Shown here in pieces: positions 42,721 through 52,217 of a DNA stretch of 64,000 bases. The notes beneath the pieces are model-generated. The model searched no databases and was not told where the DNA came from. It saw only the letters and a list, made by a program, of their open reading frames with translations. The DNA is taken from contig JAYRYJ010000005.1 of NCBI GenBank assembly GCA_041917055.1, positions 1 to 64,000 on the forward strand, given 5' to 3'. The position numbers were made by a program, and so were the translations under genes. Origin of the DNA: Pseudaquidulcibacter sp041917055. GTDB lineage: Bacteria; Pseudomonadota; Alphaproteobacteria; Caulobacterales; Aquidulcibacteraceae. The first letter of the stretch is position 1; each line of letters starts with the position of its first letter.

Positions 42721-43038
42721 TTAAGCGATCGCGGCTAAGCCGTTTTTTGCAACCAGCGCCAATAGTTTAAGAGCTGACCCGCTCGGCGCTTTGAGACCCC
42801 GCTCCCATTTTGATATTGAGTCCTTAGAAATATTAAGATAATGCGCAAAAACGTCTTGGCTTACCTGTTCGCGTTCGCGAAGGGCGCGGATTTCATTTGG
42901 CGACAATAGCTTCACCGGCGTAAGGCAACCTTCATCAAACTCACGCATTGTCGCTTTATCAATAATTCCAGCTTGCAACAGCCCCAAAGCAGTTTCATGT
43001 ATTGATGCTGATAAATCGTCTTTATATGTCTTAACCAT
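42721..43038 (-). CDS. XRE-family antitoxin (NadS-like)
   Basis: 105-aa protein with a C-terminal XRE HTH (SPNEIRALREREQVSQDVFAHYLNISKDSISKWERG) behind a helical N-terminal segment, the layout of NadS-like antitoxins that pair with RelE/HigB toxins of COG4737 type. ATG 43038 overlaps the end of the toxin frame by 8 bp. The gene itself is intact. Confidence 0.83.
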   Translation of the reverse strand: MVKTYKDDLSASIHETALGLLQAGIIDKATMREFDEGCLTPVKLLSPNEIRALREREQVSQDVFAHYLNISKDSISKWERGLKAPSGSALKLLALVAKNGLAAIA

Positions 43039-43411
43039 TTCTATCCTCAAGAATTTCTATAAATGAGCCTTGCTCCAATAATTTTGAGATTTGTTTCTCT
43101 CCTAAAGGCAAAATTAGCTTTGCTAGGAGTTTCAATTCTTTTTCTTTTTGCTTGTCGATATTTGCTAATTCACTTTTCGCAAAACCATGAACGAAAAAAG
43201 CGCGATCCTCGTGTTTGAATAGAATAATTGATCTATAACCTCCTGATTTGCCCTCATTAGCTCTTGCAATGCGTTGTTTAATTACGCCGCCACCTAAATT
43301 TGCATCAATTATCCCATTGTTCGCATCTTGAATCGCTTTCAAAAGTGAAGCATTGGAAATTCTTTCTTTTAGGGCGAATTTCGCAAAGCTCTTGTTCTAA
43401 AAAATTCTCAT
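43031..43411 (-). pseudogene. RelE-like toxin with an amber codon at position 5
   Basis: The frame from ATG 43411 reads MRIF, then TAG (43399-43397), then NKSFAKFALKERISNA through DANLGGGVIKQRIARANEGKSGGYRSIILF to the normal C-terminus at 43031. This is the COG4737-type toxin family, whose members start with M-x-F-K and an aromatic-rich helix, so AAG (Lys) to TAG is the simplest change. Translation from the internal TTG at 43342 would lack the first 23 residues after the stop. The toxin is therefore probably dead while its antitoxin survives. Confidence 0.8.
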
Positions 43412-43594
43412 GGAACCTCAATCACTTTCAATATATAATACTAAGTCCGATATTTCAAGTATTTTCATCATTTCCTCACTCTCCCCCTTGCGTGGTAAAT
43501 ATGCAACACCTATCTATGTGATGTGGGCGGCTTTGGTTTCTAATATTTTGAAATTGAGCTTGCCAAAAGTTGAAAATCAAAAGAGGGTTTCAAT

Positions 43595-46192
43595 ATGAAT
43601 CTCGAGAAATTTACAGAACGCGCAAGAAGTATAATCCAGGCAGGGCAAATGTTGGCTATTAATGCCAATAATCAATATTTCATGCCCGAACACCTGTTAA
43701 AGGCAATGCTTGATGAAGAAAAATCACTGGCAATTGGCCTTATTAGAAGCGCGGGTGGGCGGCCCGATGAGGCCAAATTGGCCGCTGATGTTGCGGTGGC
43801 GGCTTTGCCAAAGGTTGAGGGCGGTGATGGTAAAACCTATCTACCCAATGAAACCGCGCGCATAATTTCGGGCGCCGAAGAAGCGGCAAAGAAAGCGGGT
43901 GACAGTGTTGTTCCTGCCGAGTGGTTGTTATTGGCAATCCTAACCAGTGGTAAATCAAAGGCCGCCGATGCTTTGGCTGCGGCGGGTGTTACAACCCAAT
44001 CAATCAATATGGCAATCGGCATGATGCGCAAAGGCCGCACCGCCAATTCTGAAGGCGCAGAAGAACAATATGAAGCGCTTAAAAAATATTGCCGCGATTT
44101 AACCGATGCCGCGCGCAACGGCAAACTTGACCCTGTAATTGGGCGCGACGAAGAAATTCGCCGTGCAATACAGGTTCTTTCACGTCGCACCAAAAACAAC
44201 CCTGTCCTTATTGGTGAACCGGGTGTGGGTAAAACCGCAATTGCCGAAGGTTTAGCGTTGCGCATGATCAATGGTGACGTTCCCGAAAGCCTTAAAGATA
44301 AACGCCTTCTATCGCTTGATATGGGTGCCTTGATTGCTGGCGCCAAATATCGTGGTGAATTTGAAGAACGCCTAAAAGCGGTGATTAATGAAATTCAGGC
44401 ATCAAACGGCGAAATCGTGCTTTTCATTGATGAAATGCACACACTTGTCGGCGCGGGCAAGGGCGATGGCGCAATGGATGCGTCAAACCTCTTGAAACCC
44501 GCATTATCGCGCGGTGAATTGCGTTGTATCGGCGCGACCACTTTGGATGAATACCGCAAACATGTTGAAAAAGACCCCGCTTTGGCGCGCCGCTTTCAGC
44601 CGGTGTTTGTCGAAGAACCGACAATTGAAGACACAATCTCAATTCTTCGTGGTTTAAAGGAAAAATACGAAGTGCATCACGGCGTGCGCATTTCCGATGC
44701 CGCAATTGTCGCCGCCGCGACCCTCTCGCAAAGATATATTGCCGACAGATTTTTGCCCGATAAAGCGATTGATTTAATGGATGAGGCGTCTTCGCGATTA
44801 AGAATGCAAATCGATTCCAAGCCGGAAGAATTGGACGAAATCGATCGTCGTCTGATGCAATTGAAAATCGAGGCTTCGGCACTGGAAAAAGAAAAAGACG
44901 CGGCCTCTATCGATCGTTTAGAAAAATTGGAAGATGAGATCGAAGATTTAGAAAAGAAATCCGCTGATTTAACCACACGCTGGAAATCTGAAAAAGCATC
45001 TTTGGCGGATGCCACTAAATTGAAAGAGGAGTTGGAAAAACTTCATTTGGAATTACAAGACGCAACTCGCAAAGGCGATTTTGCACGCGCTGGTGAGCTT
45101 CAATACGGCAAAATCCCCGAACTTGAGGAGCGTTTGAAAAAAGCCGATGATGGCAAACAAGATTTGGTCGCCGAAACCGTAGATTCAGAGCAAATTGCGG
45201 GTGTTGTTTCACGTTGGACCGGAATTCCGGTTGATAAAATGCTTGAAGGCGAGCGCGAAAAACTTCTAAAAATGGAAGACAAATTGCGCGAACGCGTGAT
45301 TGGGCAAGAAGAGGCCTTGGTTGCGGTTTCTGACGCCGTTCGCCGTTCGCGTGCGGGCCTGCAAGATCCGAATAAACCGATTGGTTCATTCCTTTTCCTT
45401 GGCCCGACCGGCGTAGGGAAAACCGAACTTACTAAGGCCTTGGCACAATTCCTGTTTGATGATGATAGTGCGATTACGCGCATTGACATGTCTGAATATA
45501 TGGAAAAACATTCGGTTTCTCGTCTTATTGGCGCACCTCCCGGATATGTTGGATATGATGAAGGTGGTGCCTTGACCGAGGCGGTTCGTCGTCGCCCATA
45601 TCAAGTTGTGCTTTTTGATGAAGTTGAAAAAGCCCACCCTGATGTCTTCAATGTGCTTTTGCAGGTTCTTGATGACGGTCGTTTGACAGACGGGCAGGGG
45701 CGCACCGTTGATTTCAAAAATGTGATACTGGTCATGACTTCGAATTTGGGTTCACATTATTTAGCAGAACAAAAAGATGGTGACGATGTTGAAGCCGTAA
45801 GGCCATTGGTTATGGAGGCGGTAAAAGCCAATTTCCGCCCTGAATTTATCAATCGTATTGATGAAATCATTCTTTTCCGTCGTTTGGGACGTGCGGAAAT
45901 GGACAAAATCGTGCCAATTCAATTGCGTCGCTTGGAAAAACTTCTTGAAAGCCGCGACATTAAATTAGAACTTGATGACAAAGCCAAAGAATGGATTTCT
46001 GATAAGGGCTATGACCCAATCTATGGTGCACGCCCTTTGAAACGCGCGATACAGCAACATATTCAAGATCCATTGGCGAAACTTATATTGTCGGGCGCAA
46101 TCCTTGATGGCACGACAGTTAAAGCAAAAATCGGTGAAAAAGGGCTTGAATTTAATGGTTTGAGTGCGAAGGCGCCCGCCATCATTCATTGA
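43595..46192 (+). CDS. clpB: ClpB disaggregase
   Basis: 865-aa AAA+ disaggregase. An N-terminal Clp domain (residues 1-150), NBD1 (Walker A GEPGVGKTAIAEG, Walker B VLFIDEMHTLVGAG), the coiled-coil middle domain (about 400-525), NBD2 (Walker A GPTGVGKTELTKA, Walker B VVLFDEVEKAHPDV) and a C-terminal small domain are all present. It pulls proteins out of aggregates together with DnaK. Start ATG 43595 follows AGAGGG. A heat-shock promoter was not identified. Confidence 0.97.
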   Translation: MNLEKFTERARSIIQAGQMLAINANNQYFMPEHLLKAMLDEEKSLAIGLIRSAGGRPDEAKLAADVAVAALPKVEGGDGKTYLPNETARIISGAEEAAKKAGDSVVPAEWLLLAILTSGKSKAADALAAAGVTTQSINMAIGMMRKGRTANSEGAEEQYEALKKYCRDLTDAARNGKLDPVIGRDEEIRRAIQVLSRRTKNNPVLIGEPGVGKTAIAEGLALRMINGDVPESLKDKRLLSLDMGALIAGAKYRGEFEERLKAVINEIQASNGEIVLFIDEMHTLVGAGKGDGAMDASNLLKPALSRGELRCIGATTLDEYRKHVEKDPALARRFQPVFVEEPTIEDTISILRGLKEKYEVHHGVRISDAAIVAAATLSQRYIADRFLPDKAIDLMDEASSRLRMQIDSKPEELDEIDRRLMQLKIEASALEKEKDAASIDRLEKLEDEIEDLEKKSADLTTRWKSEKASLADATKLKEELEKLHLELQDATRKGDFARAGELQYGKIPELEERLKKADDGKQDLVAETVDSEQIAGVVSRWTGIPVDKMLEGEREKLLKMEDKLRERVIGQEEALVAVSDAVRRSRAGLQDPNKPIGSFLFLGPTGVGKTELTKALAQFLFDDDSAITRIDMSEYMEKHSVSRLIGAPPGYVGYDEGGALTEAVRRRPYQVVLFDEVEKAHPDVFNVLLQVLDDGRLTDGQGRTVDFKNVILVMTSNLGSHYLAEQKDGDDVEAVRPLVMEAVKANFRPEFINRIDEIILFRRLGRAEMDKIVPIQLRRLEKLLESRDIKLELDDKAKEWISDKGYDPIYGARPLKRAIQQHIQDPLAKLILSGAILDGTTVKAKIGEKGLEFNGLSAKAPAIIH

Positions 46193-46718
46193 TGGACTTT
46201 TCCATTTTAAGCCCTTCAAAAACCTCACCATTCGGCAAGGGCGCGAAGATTTTTTCGCGCCCTTCATAGCCGTATTTCGCATAAAACTCGATTCCTGTAA
46301 GGGTTGACGCAAGTTCATAGGATTTAAAGCCTGCTTTGGCAGCGCGCGTCTCACATTCTTTAAGGATTATTGCGCCAATGCCCTGGCGTGCATAATCGGG
46401 ATCGACGAAAAATGCGCGAATTTTGGCGGGGTCGATTTCGGGGTCAAGGAATTGGCCTTGGGATTTTGCCAAGGCATCGGCGCCAAATAATGCTTTGCGT
46501 TTTGACCACCCGCCGCAACCAATTATTTTGCCATCGCGCAAAACCAAAACATAAGTACCGTCATTTATAAGATTTGTATCAATACCATAAACACTGCCTA
46601 ATGCGCCGTCCAATTGTTTTGGTGTATAATCATTGGCCTGTAATTTGCGCACCGAACGATCAATCAAAGCGGCAATCTCATTTATGTCATTTTGGTTTGC
46701 AGTGCGGATTTCATTCAT
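46182..46718 (-). CDS. GNAT-family N-acetyltransferase
   Basis: 178-aa acetyltransferase. The acetyl-CoA-binding motif A is IRAFFVDPDYARQGIGAIILKECETRAAKAG (V-x-P-x-x-x-x-x-G-I-G), followed by LASTLTGIEFYAKYGYE. The substrate is unknown. It overlaps the clpB end by 11 bp in convergent orientation. Confidence 0.88.
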   Translation of the reverse strand: MNEIRTANQNDINEIAALIDRSVRKLQANDYTPKQLDGALGSVYGIDTNLINDGTYVLVLRDGKIIGCGGWSKRKALFGADALAKSQGQFLDPEIDPAKIRAFFVDPDYARQGIGAIILKECETRAAKAGFKSYELASTLTGIEFYAKYGYEGREKIFAPLPNGEVFEGLKMEKSINE

Positions 46719-46759
46719 TTCTGTATAATGCAGTTCATCTATTGAATTTCAAGCATAAA

Positions 46760-46783
46760 AAAGGGCGGTCTGCACCGCCCTTT
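46760..46783 (-). terminator. Terminator of the autotransporter gene
   Basis: AAAGGGCGG-TCTGCA-CCGCCCTTT, a perfect 9-bp stem, lies just beyond the stop of the autotransporter gene on the minus strand, with AT-rich flanks. Confidence 0.8.
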
Positions 46784-46804
46784 GAAATTGGAATTGTGAC
46801 TAGT

Positions 46805-49800
46805 TTAGAAATTGATACGGTATTTCGCACTCAAAGTCTGAATTTTGATATCGTCGCGACCGATTGTGGTTTCATAAGAAAGCCCCAAATCGGCGTTTCC
46901 GACTTTGCCATTCACACCGACACCAGCTTCTAGCCAAGTATGGTCGGTCTTATCTGCACTAGATAAATCGACAATAAGGCCAGGGGCAGCGGCAAAGCCA
47001 AAGCTATCAACGGTGAAATCCTCACCATTGAAGGCATAGGCACCGGTTAGATTAACCCATGGCTGAAGGCCGCCATCTTTGACTTTTGGGTAGAAGGTTG
47101 ATCCAATACGTCCAATCGAAGACTTGATTTCACGCTCGGCAAAGCTAAGTGCTGCAATGCCGGTTTCATTATAGCCATCGATCTTGATTTTATCGAAACT
47201 TACACCTGCCGAAGTTACAAATTTTCCCGATTTGGTCGAAGCCGAAGTCACACCCTCAATCCCAAGGCTTGTGACCGAACCATCGGTTTTTCCGGTCATG
47301 GAATAAGGGCCAGAAAAGCGGGTCATATCATAATCGCCCTTGCCGAATGTTGCATAGGCCTGCAACATTCCGGCCGTGCCACGAATACCACCATAGAAAG
47401 TGGCAGCAGTTGTTTTGGCGTCTGCGGTCGCACCCGAATTATTAGCTTTGCCTTTGGTTGATGAAGTTTGGAACGCCGCACCAAGAATACGATTGGCGGT
47501 CACTTTATCAATACCGACAATTGCCGCCCAACCATCTGAATCCGAACCCGAAGCCACATGATTTGCATCAAGTGTGCCTTTGATGGACCTTAATTCGCCG
47601 AAAACACTGGTTCCCATTGGCAATACTTCATTTTTTGCACCCTCGGCGGCATTCAGATTGAATGAATTACTCAAGGAGCTAATACCATTCATGCCAAAGG
47701 ATTTGAAATTCGAACCAAGACCCGGAAGATTATCAAGACCCGCCACCCGCGAAGACAAACGGTCAAGCACAAGATTGCTGAAAAGATTAGAACCCATCAA
47801 GAGGTCGGCACTAAGAATATTATGATCATTCGGCTTCATGGCATCAAGAACGGTGCCAAGGCCGTTTGCACTCATAATATCGAGCGTTTGATATAATGGT
47901 TTCAAATTATTGTAATTATTACTTCTGCCATTGGTAAGGGCTTGTGCCAAAGTGCGGCAATCTGCTGTTGTGCAATTGGCAAAACTTTGCATTGGCAAAG
48001 CAGTAATTTCAAGCAAGAGATTATTGCCCGAAACGCGAACCGATGGGCGCAATAGGCCGGGCAAATTGCTCGATAACATGGCGAAATTGCCGCTAATAGA
48101 CGCGCCTTCGGCTGGTGCCATGGAATTTGCCTCCACACCCATTGGCAATTCCGCGACATTTGCAATTGTCCAATTCGTGCCCCAGCTAGGAACATAACCA
48201 TTCAAGAAATTCGCCGCCAAGCCGCCGCCCAAAACTAAATTGCCAAAGATATTTAGCCTGTCTGCCAAGGTATTAGACGAAACATCAACACCGAAAACAC
48301 CCGCCTGCGCAAAGCCAACGCCGCCATAATTCGTCATAGTGCCAGTTGTGCCAACTGTTCCAGGGCTTAGAATGCCACCCAAGACATAGGTTCCCATGTC
48401 GGAATACAATGCGCCGTTTCCGGTTACCCGACCGCCATTAACATATAAAGCGTCGGCATAAAAATCGCCGTCAACATGCAAGCCACCATTGTCGATGAAA
48501 GATGACATTTCAGTAAAAAGGCTTGCGCCTGAGCGAATATTCAAGAAACTCGAAGCGCCACGAATGTTTAGGCGGTCAATTTCAATATCGGCGTCTGTGA
48601 TATATGTCGTTCCAGCATTACGTAGATTAACTTCAAACCAACGAGTTGAGTTTTGAAGGCTGGTATTGCCAATGACGTTATTTGGCACAAATCCGGTTGA
48701 CCCCGGGCCGGTTAATGGTCCGGTTCCTATTTTTATGCGCCCGTCAAACCAAGATAGGGTTCCGTCTTCATTAGCATTTTTCGCGGTATCCAAAGACCCG
48801 CCCGAAGTTGGCAAGTCTTGCGCAGTCGATGATATTGGTAATGCCGAAGTTTGGGACTGCGAAAGATTGATATTATTTGACTGTTCTTGTTGGGATAGCG
48901 AAATAAAATCGCTTGGTGCAATTGAATTTGCTGAGGTTTTAGTCCGGCCTTTCGCAATCGTTGCAAGTGACACATTAAGTGCAGATGCAACGTCATTCAC
49001 ATTCTCCATACCGCAAGTGCCGAATGCGCCGCACAAAGTAATTGGATTAGGGTTTGGATTCACGGTGCCAATATTGGGCGCAACTGAATCTGAACCAATT
49101 GGCGCAGTCGTTGGCAAAGCATTGACCAGAGTGTTTCCGGACAAGGTGAAATAAAGTGGGTCCACTTCCTGCACCCAATGTGTTGGGTCGGTCCATTCGC
49201 CATCACCGGCAACTGCGCCAACATATTTGTATGGATTATTTACAACAATCTGATCCCAGAAAAGAAATAAAGGATTATATCCTGCAATTGTGCCATAATT
49301 TGAAAAGCTCGACAGCACATAATTATTGTCGTCAGGGTCACCCACTACATCGAAAAAGAAACGGGTTCCCGAACTTAAAACGCCCAAAGAAACATCGCGA
49401 CCATACGCATCCGTAACAAGAGGTGAACCGGAATCGCCAGGGGCAGTTATTGCTTCACCAGCGACAGCATCACCAGCGAAAACGTCAAAATCATAGGTAT
49501 TGACTGATGGGTCGCGATTTATGTCTGCTGAAAATGGTTGCGTTGCGCGATTTGGATTATCAAAATCCACCCAATACATGTCTTGATATCGTGTCGCGCC
49601 GCCGTAAAAAACATCGCCTAAGGCTTCGCCATAGACGCCAACATTCAAAGTATAATCGTCACCAAAGAAACCCAGCATATTTTTGCCAAGTTTGCGCATG
49701 AATTGGTCATTATTATTCCAACCCGAACGCGCACCGGTTAAACCATTACCATATTGACCATAACCACCGACAGTAACAGGAACAAGGCCATTAACTTGCG

Positions 49801-50368
49801 AAAATAAAAGCCCGATACCATTCATTCCATCGCGACCCAAAATATCAGTTGGCGTATCAAAACCCGCCAACGCAATATCAGCGGGAAGGAAAGAACCATC
49901 GGCCCAGTCGCTGTCAAAGCCATTGCGCGACCTTTGATCCCACCAAACAAATGACGAATTCGTCATTAAATTATCGCCGCCATAGAACATCCAATCCAAA
50001 AGATTATTTGTTCCGAAAGTTGGGTTGGTTGTGTATCCGACAGCGGCACGGTTAGGCGTATCTTGGGAGCCATAAACCCATGGATAATAGGAATCCACGC
50101 AATGCGCGGCAAACAAAACAGTTCGCGGGTTTATTAAAAGACCGGAACACGCCCCGCCCGATCTGCCAGTGGCATTACGAATACCTAAGCCGACCCAATA
50201 TGGACGCGTATTGGCATTATCAATTACCGAAGTTGGTGAGACACCGTCAGGTGTAACCAACGCACTTGCATCATTGACCATCATTCCGGCGGCACAAAAA
50301 ATCGCACCTAATGAAACGCCAATCGACTTCTTTAATGAATTTGATTTTGAATTAAATTTCTTACGCAT
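46805..50368 (-). CDS. Autotransporter with trypsin-like (S1) serine protease passenger
   Basis: 1187-aa secreted protein. A signal peptide ends near ASALV (about residue 37). Residues about 50-370 form a chymotrypsin-fold protease: NPRTVLFAAHC (catalytic His), LPADIALAGFD (Asp) and APGDSGSPLV (Ser). A low-complexity linker and a beta-helix passenger (repeats such as NVIGNTSLQNSTRWFEVNLRN, ASLFTEMSSFIDNGGLHVDGDFYAD) follow, then the C-terminal autotransporter barrel (about 900-1187) ending YRINF with a terminal Phe. It should be displayed on, or cut from, the cell surface. Confidence 0.92.
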   Translation of the reverse strand: MRKKFNSKSNSLKKSIGVSLGAIFCAAGMMVNDASALVTPDGVSPTSVIDNANTRPYWVGLGIRNATGRSGGACSGLLINPRTVLFAAHCVDSYYPWVYGSQDTPNRAAVGYTTNPTFGTNNLLDWMFYGGDNLMTNSSFVWWDQRSRNGFDSDWADGSFLPADIALAGFDTPTDILGRDGMNGIGLLFSQVNGLVPVTVGGYGQYGNGLTGARSGWNNNDQFMRKLGKNMLGFFGDDYTLNVGVYGEALGDVFYGGATRYQDMYWVDFDNPNRATQPFSADINRDPSVNTYDFDVFAGDAVAGEAITAPGDSGSPLVTDAYGRDVSLGVLSSGTRFFFDVVGDPDDNNYVLSSFSNYGTIAGYNPLFLFWDQIVVNNPYKYVGAVAGDGEWTDPTHWVQEVDPLYFTLSGNTLVNALPTTAPIGSDSVAPNIGTVNPNPNPITLCGAFGTCGMENVNDVASALNVSLATIAKGRTKTSANSIAPSDFISLSQQEQSNNINLSQSQTSALPISSTAQDLPTSGGSLDTAKNANEDGTLSWFDGRIKIGTGPLTGPGSTGFVPNNVIGNTSLQNSTRWFEVNLRNAGTTYITDADIEIDRLNIRGASSFLNIRSGASLFTEMSSFIDNGGLHVDGDFYADALYVNGGRVTGNGALYSDMGTYVLGGILSPGTVGTTGTMTNYGGVGFAQAGVFGVDVSSNTLADRLNIFGNLVLGGGLAANFLNGYVPSWGTNWTIANVAELPMGVEANSMAPAEGASISGNFAMLSSNLPGLLRPSVRVSGNNLLLEITALPMQSFANCTTADCRTLAQALTNGRSNNYNNLKPLYQTLDIMSANGLGTVLDAMKPNDHNILSADLLMGSNLFSNLVLDRLSSRVAGLDNLPGLGSNFKSFGMNGISSLSNSFNLNAAEGAKNEVLPMGTSVFGELRSIKGTLDANHVASGSDSDGWAAIVGIDKVTANRILGAAFQTSSTKGKANNSGATADAKTTAATFYGGIRGTAGMLQAYATFGKGDYDMTRFSGPYSMTGKTDGSVTSLGIEGVTSASTKSGKFVTSAGVSFDKIKIDGYNETGIAALSFAEREIKSSIGRIGSTFYPKVKDGGLQPWVNLTGAYAFNGEDFTVDSFGFAAAPGLIVDLSSADKTDHTWLEAGVGVNGKVGNADLGLSYETTIGRDDIKIQTLSAKYRINF

Positions 50369-50531
50369 TGCGTATGTCCCCTTTTATTTGTTTTGGGGAA
50401 ACTATGCATTGGCGCGAATGCAGTCAACAAAAATCGAACCAAAATTCGAAAAAAACTAGCTATTTTTGGTTAATTCGGCTTTCCATCTCAAAGATTCTAC
50501 AATTCGTATCAAGTAATTGGTATTTTAATAT

Positions 50532-51233
50532 TTAATCCTTTAGGTTTTGATATTTATTGCGCATTTGTTCGATAAAATCTTTCAAAAGTGATTTGCGATT
50601 CTTTTTGTATTTTTCTCCGGATGTTCGCGCCGAAATTGCCCGATCAGTGCGGAAACTGCGAAAATCATTTCTTAATTCGCACCAAGCAATTATCAGTCTT
50701 TGGCGGTCAAAATACGCAATCGCAATCGGCCAAATCATACGTTTTGTAGTTTTGCCTTTATCGTCTTCATAAACTAATTCGACTTTGTATTGTTCACGAA
50801 TAGCCAGTCGAATTTCGGCAATATTGATATTGTCTTTTGCAATTTGCGAATTAGGTGGAACAACTAATCCCGCTTCAAAAAGGATTGGTTTTAGGTTTTT
50901 CGGCAAAACTGCGCCAATTTTTGCAATCGCATCGTCTGCGGCACGAATTAAATCGATGTCTGCGCGTTTCTTTACCCATTGCAGACCCAAAACTATGGCC
51001 TCGATTTCGTCGGGCTTAAACATTAAAGGCGGCAAATCATAACCGTCCTCTAAAATGTATCCAACGCCGGCTTCACCACGAATTGGAACGCGATCCGCCA
51101 TCAAGGTTTCAATATCGCGATAAATAGTGCGCAACGAAACTTCGCATTCCATCGCGATTTTTTCACCGGAAACCGGATTGCGATTTCGGCGAAGGATTTG
51201 AATGATTTGTAATAATCTGTCGGCTCTGCGCAT
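50532..51233 (-). CDS. YafY/WYL-family transcriptional regulator
   Basis: 233-aa regulator with an N-terminal HTH (RADRLLQIIQILRRNRNPVSGEKIAMECEVSLRTIYRDIETL) and a WYL domain (PIAIAYFDRQRLIIAWCELRNDFRSFRTDRA) plus a WCX-like end. WYL domains sense ligands such as nucleotides. It is divergent from the GST gene with a palindrome between. Confidence 0.92.
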   Translation of the reverse strand: MRRADRLLQIIQILRRNRNPVSGEKIAMECEVSLRTIYRDIETLMADRVPIRGEAGVGYILEDGYDLPPLMFKPDEIEAIVLGLQWVKKRADIDLIRAADDAIAKIGAVLPKNLKPILFEAGLVVPPNSQIAKDNINIAEIRLAIREQYKVELVYEDDKGKTTKRMIWPIAIAYFDRQRLIIAWCELRNDFRSFRTDRAISARTSGEKYKKNRKSLLKDFIEQMRNKYQNLKD

Positions 51234-51256
51234 TTTTCATCAATACTCTAACGCTA

Positions 51257-51285
51257 CTGACACCATGCTGTCAGCATGCTGTCAA
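51257..51285. promoter_or_regulatory. Operator in the WYL-regulator/GST divergent region
   Basis: CTGACA-N6-TGTCAG (51257-51274) is an 18-bp inverted repeat, and a further TGTCA half-site at 51280-51284 repeats the right arm with 11-bp spacing (GCATGC lies between). It sits 24 bp before the regulator start and 38 bp before the GST start. Confidence 0.72.
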
Positions 51286-51311
51286 TATACTGCTAGGGGA
51301 AGGAGAAAAAA

Positions 51312-52007
51312 ATGATTGTCTATGGCGGTGGAAAAAGATTTGGTTTGCCAGATGCAAGCCCGTTTGTAATTAAACTCTATATTTTATTGAAAATGGCGAA
51401 TATTCCTTATGAAAACAGAATGATGGATTTCGCTAAAGCGCCCAAGGGAAAAATCCCGTATATTGAATACAATGGGCAATTGATTGGCGACAGTACCCTA
51501 ATTCGCAATATACTTGAAAATGATTTTAAGGCCGATTTCAATGGCGGATATTCAAATGACAAGCTCGCAATCGGTTGGGCGGTCGAAAAAATGTGCGAGG
51601 AGCATTTATATTGGGGCATAGTCTATGATCGTTGGATGATAGATGAAAATTTCAACAAAGGCCCGCGAGAATTTTTTGACCCGGCCCCCGCATTATTGCG
51701 ACCCTTAATTATCAAAAACGTTCGTAAAAAAGTTAAACAAAATTTGCATGGAAGTGGAATGGGTCGTCATTCACACCAAGAAATTATCGCTTTATGCAAA
51801 AAAGATATTGATGCAATCGCCACAATTTTGGGCGATAAGAATTTTCTTTTGGGTGACGAACCTTGCGGTTTTGATGCCTCTGTTCAGCCTATGTTATGGG
51901 GCGCGCAATGCCCTTTGTTTGAGTCTGAAATCGGTGATTATGTTCGTAGTTTTCCGAAATTAATGGCCTATATTAAACGCATATCCGAGCTTTATTTTCC
52001 ACAATAG
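51312..52007 (+). CDS. Glutathione S-transferase family protein
   Basis: 231-aa cytosolic GST. An N-terminal thioredoxin-fold (GKRFGLPDASPFVIKLYILLKMANIPYENRMMDFAKAPKGKIPYIEYNGQLIGDSTLIRNIL) and an all-helical C-terminal domain (ending with FDASVQPMLWGAQ, ELYFPQ) can be seen. The DS-T/x motif (GDSTLI) binds the gamma-glutamyl part of glutathione. It is preceded by GGGGAAGGAG and probably controlled by the divergent WYL regulator. Confidence 0.9.
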   Translation: MIVYGGGKRFGLPDASPFVIKLYILLKMANIPYENRMMDFAKAPKGKIPYIEYNGQLIGDSTLIRNILENDFKADFNGGYSNDKLAIGWAVEKMCEEHLYWGIVYDRWMIDENFNKGPREFFDPAPALLRPLIIKNVRKKVKQNLHGSGMGRHSHQEIIALCKKDIDAIATILGDKNFLLGDEPCGFDASVQPMLWGAQCPLFESEIGDYVRSFPKLMAYIKRISELYFPQ

Positions 52008-52015
52008 AGCGTTTC

Positions 52016-52159
52016 TAATTCAAGCTGAATTGCTATGGCGTAGGATTTTTGTGGCGCGGCTTTGAGTTCTTTTCCGAAGGAGTATTGGAATACTTCAAGG
52101 AAAAAACTCAAAGATGGCGCAGCAAAAAGACAAGCCAGAGCGATGCAGATTGAATTTGA
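52016..52159. repeat. ~144-bp imperfect palindrome between GST and SapC genes
   Basis: The core arms TTTGAGTTCTTTTCC and GGAAAAAACTCAAA surround GAAGGAGTATTGGAATACTTC (52061-52112). Outer arms (TAATTCAAGCTGAATTGCTATGGCG against GAGCGATGCAGATTGAATTTG) extend the fold on both sides, giving a single long hairpin. It shares size and intergenic setting with the 4295-4459 palindrome, but not its sequence. Confidence 0.7.
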
Positions 52160-52172
52160 TACGCTCGTTAAA

Positions 52173-52193
52173 GCGCCGCCGAAACGGCGGCGC
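52173..52193. terminator. GC-rich hairpin downstream of the SapC gene
   Basis: GCGCCGCCG-AAA-CGGCGGCGC is a perfect 9-bp GC stem lying 25 bp beyond the SapC gene stop on the minus strand. T-runs are short on both sides. Confidence 0.6.
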
Positions 52194-52217
52194 GAATTTA
52201 CAATAATTTCGAAAATT

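Noticed and set aside
33857..43399. Idea that TAG is reassigned or generally suppressed in this organism
   Set aside because: Intact genes such as the hydroxy-acid dehydrogenase, the MFS transporter and the thermonuclease end in TAG, so it works as a stop. Two isolated nonsense mutations explain the data.
44424..45637. Several long frames opposite clpB
   Set aside because: Shadows of the ClpB coding frame on the opposite strand.
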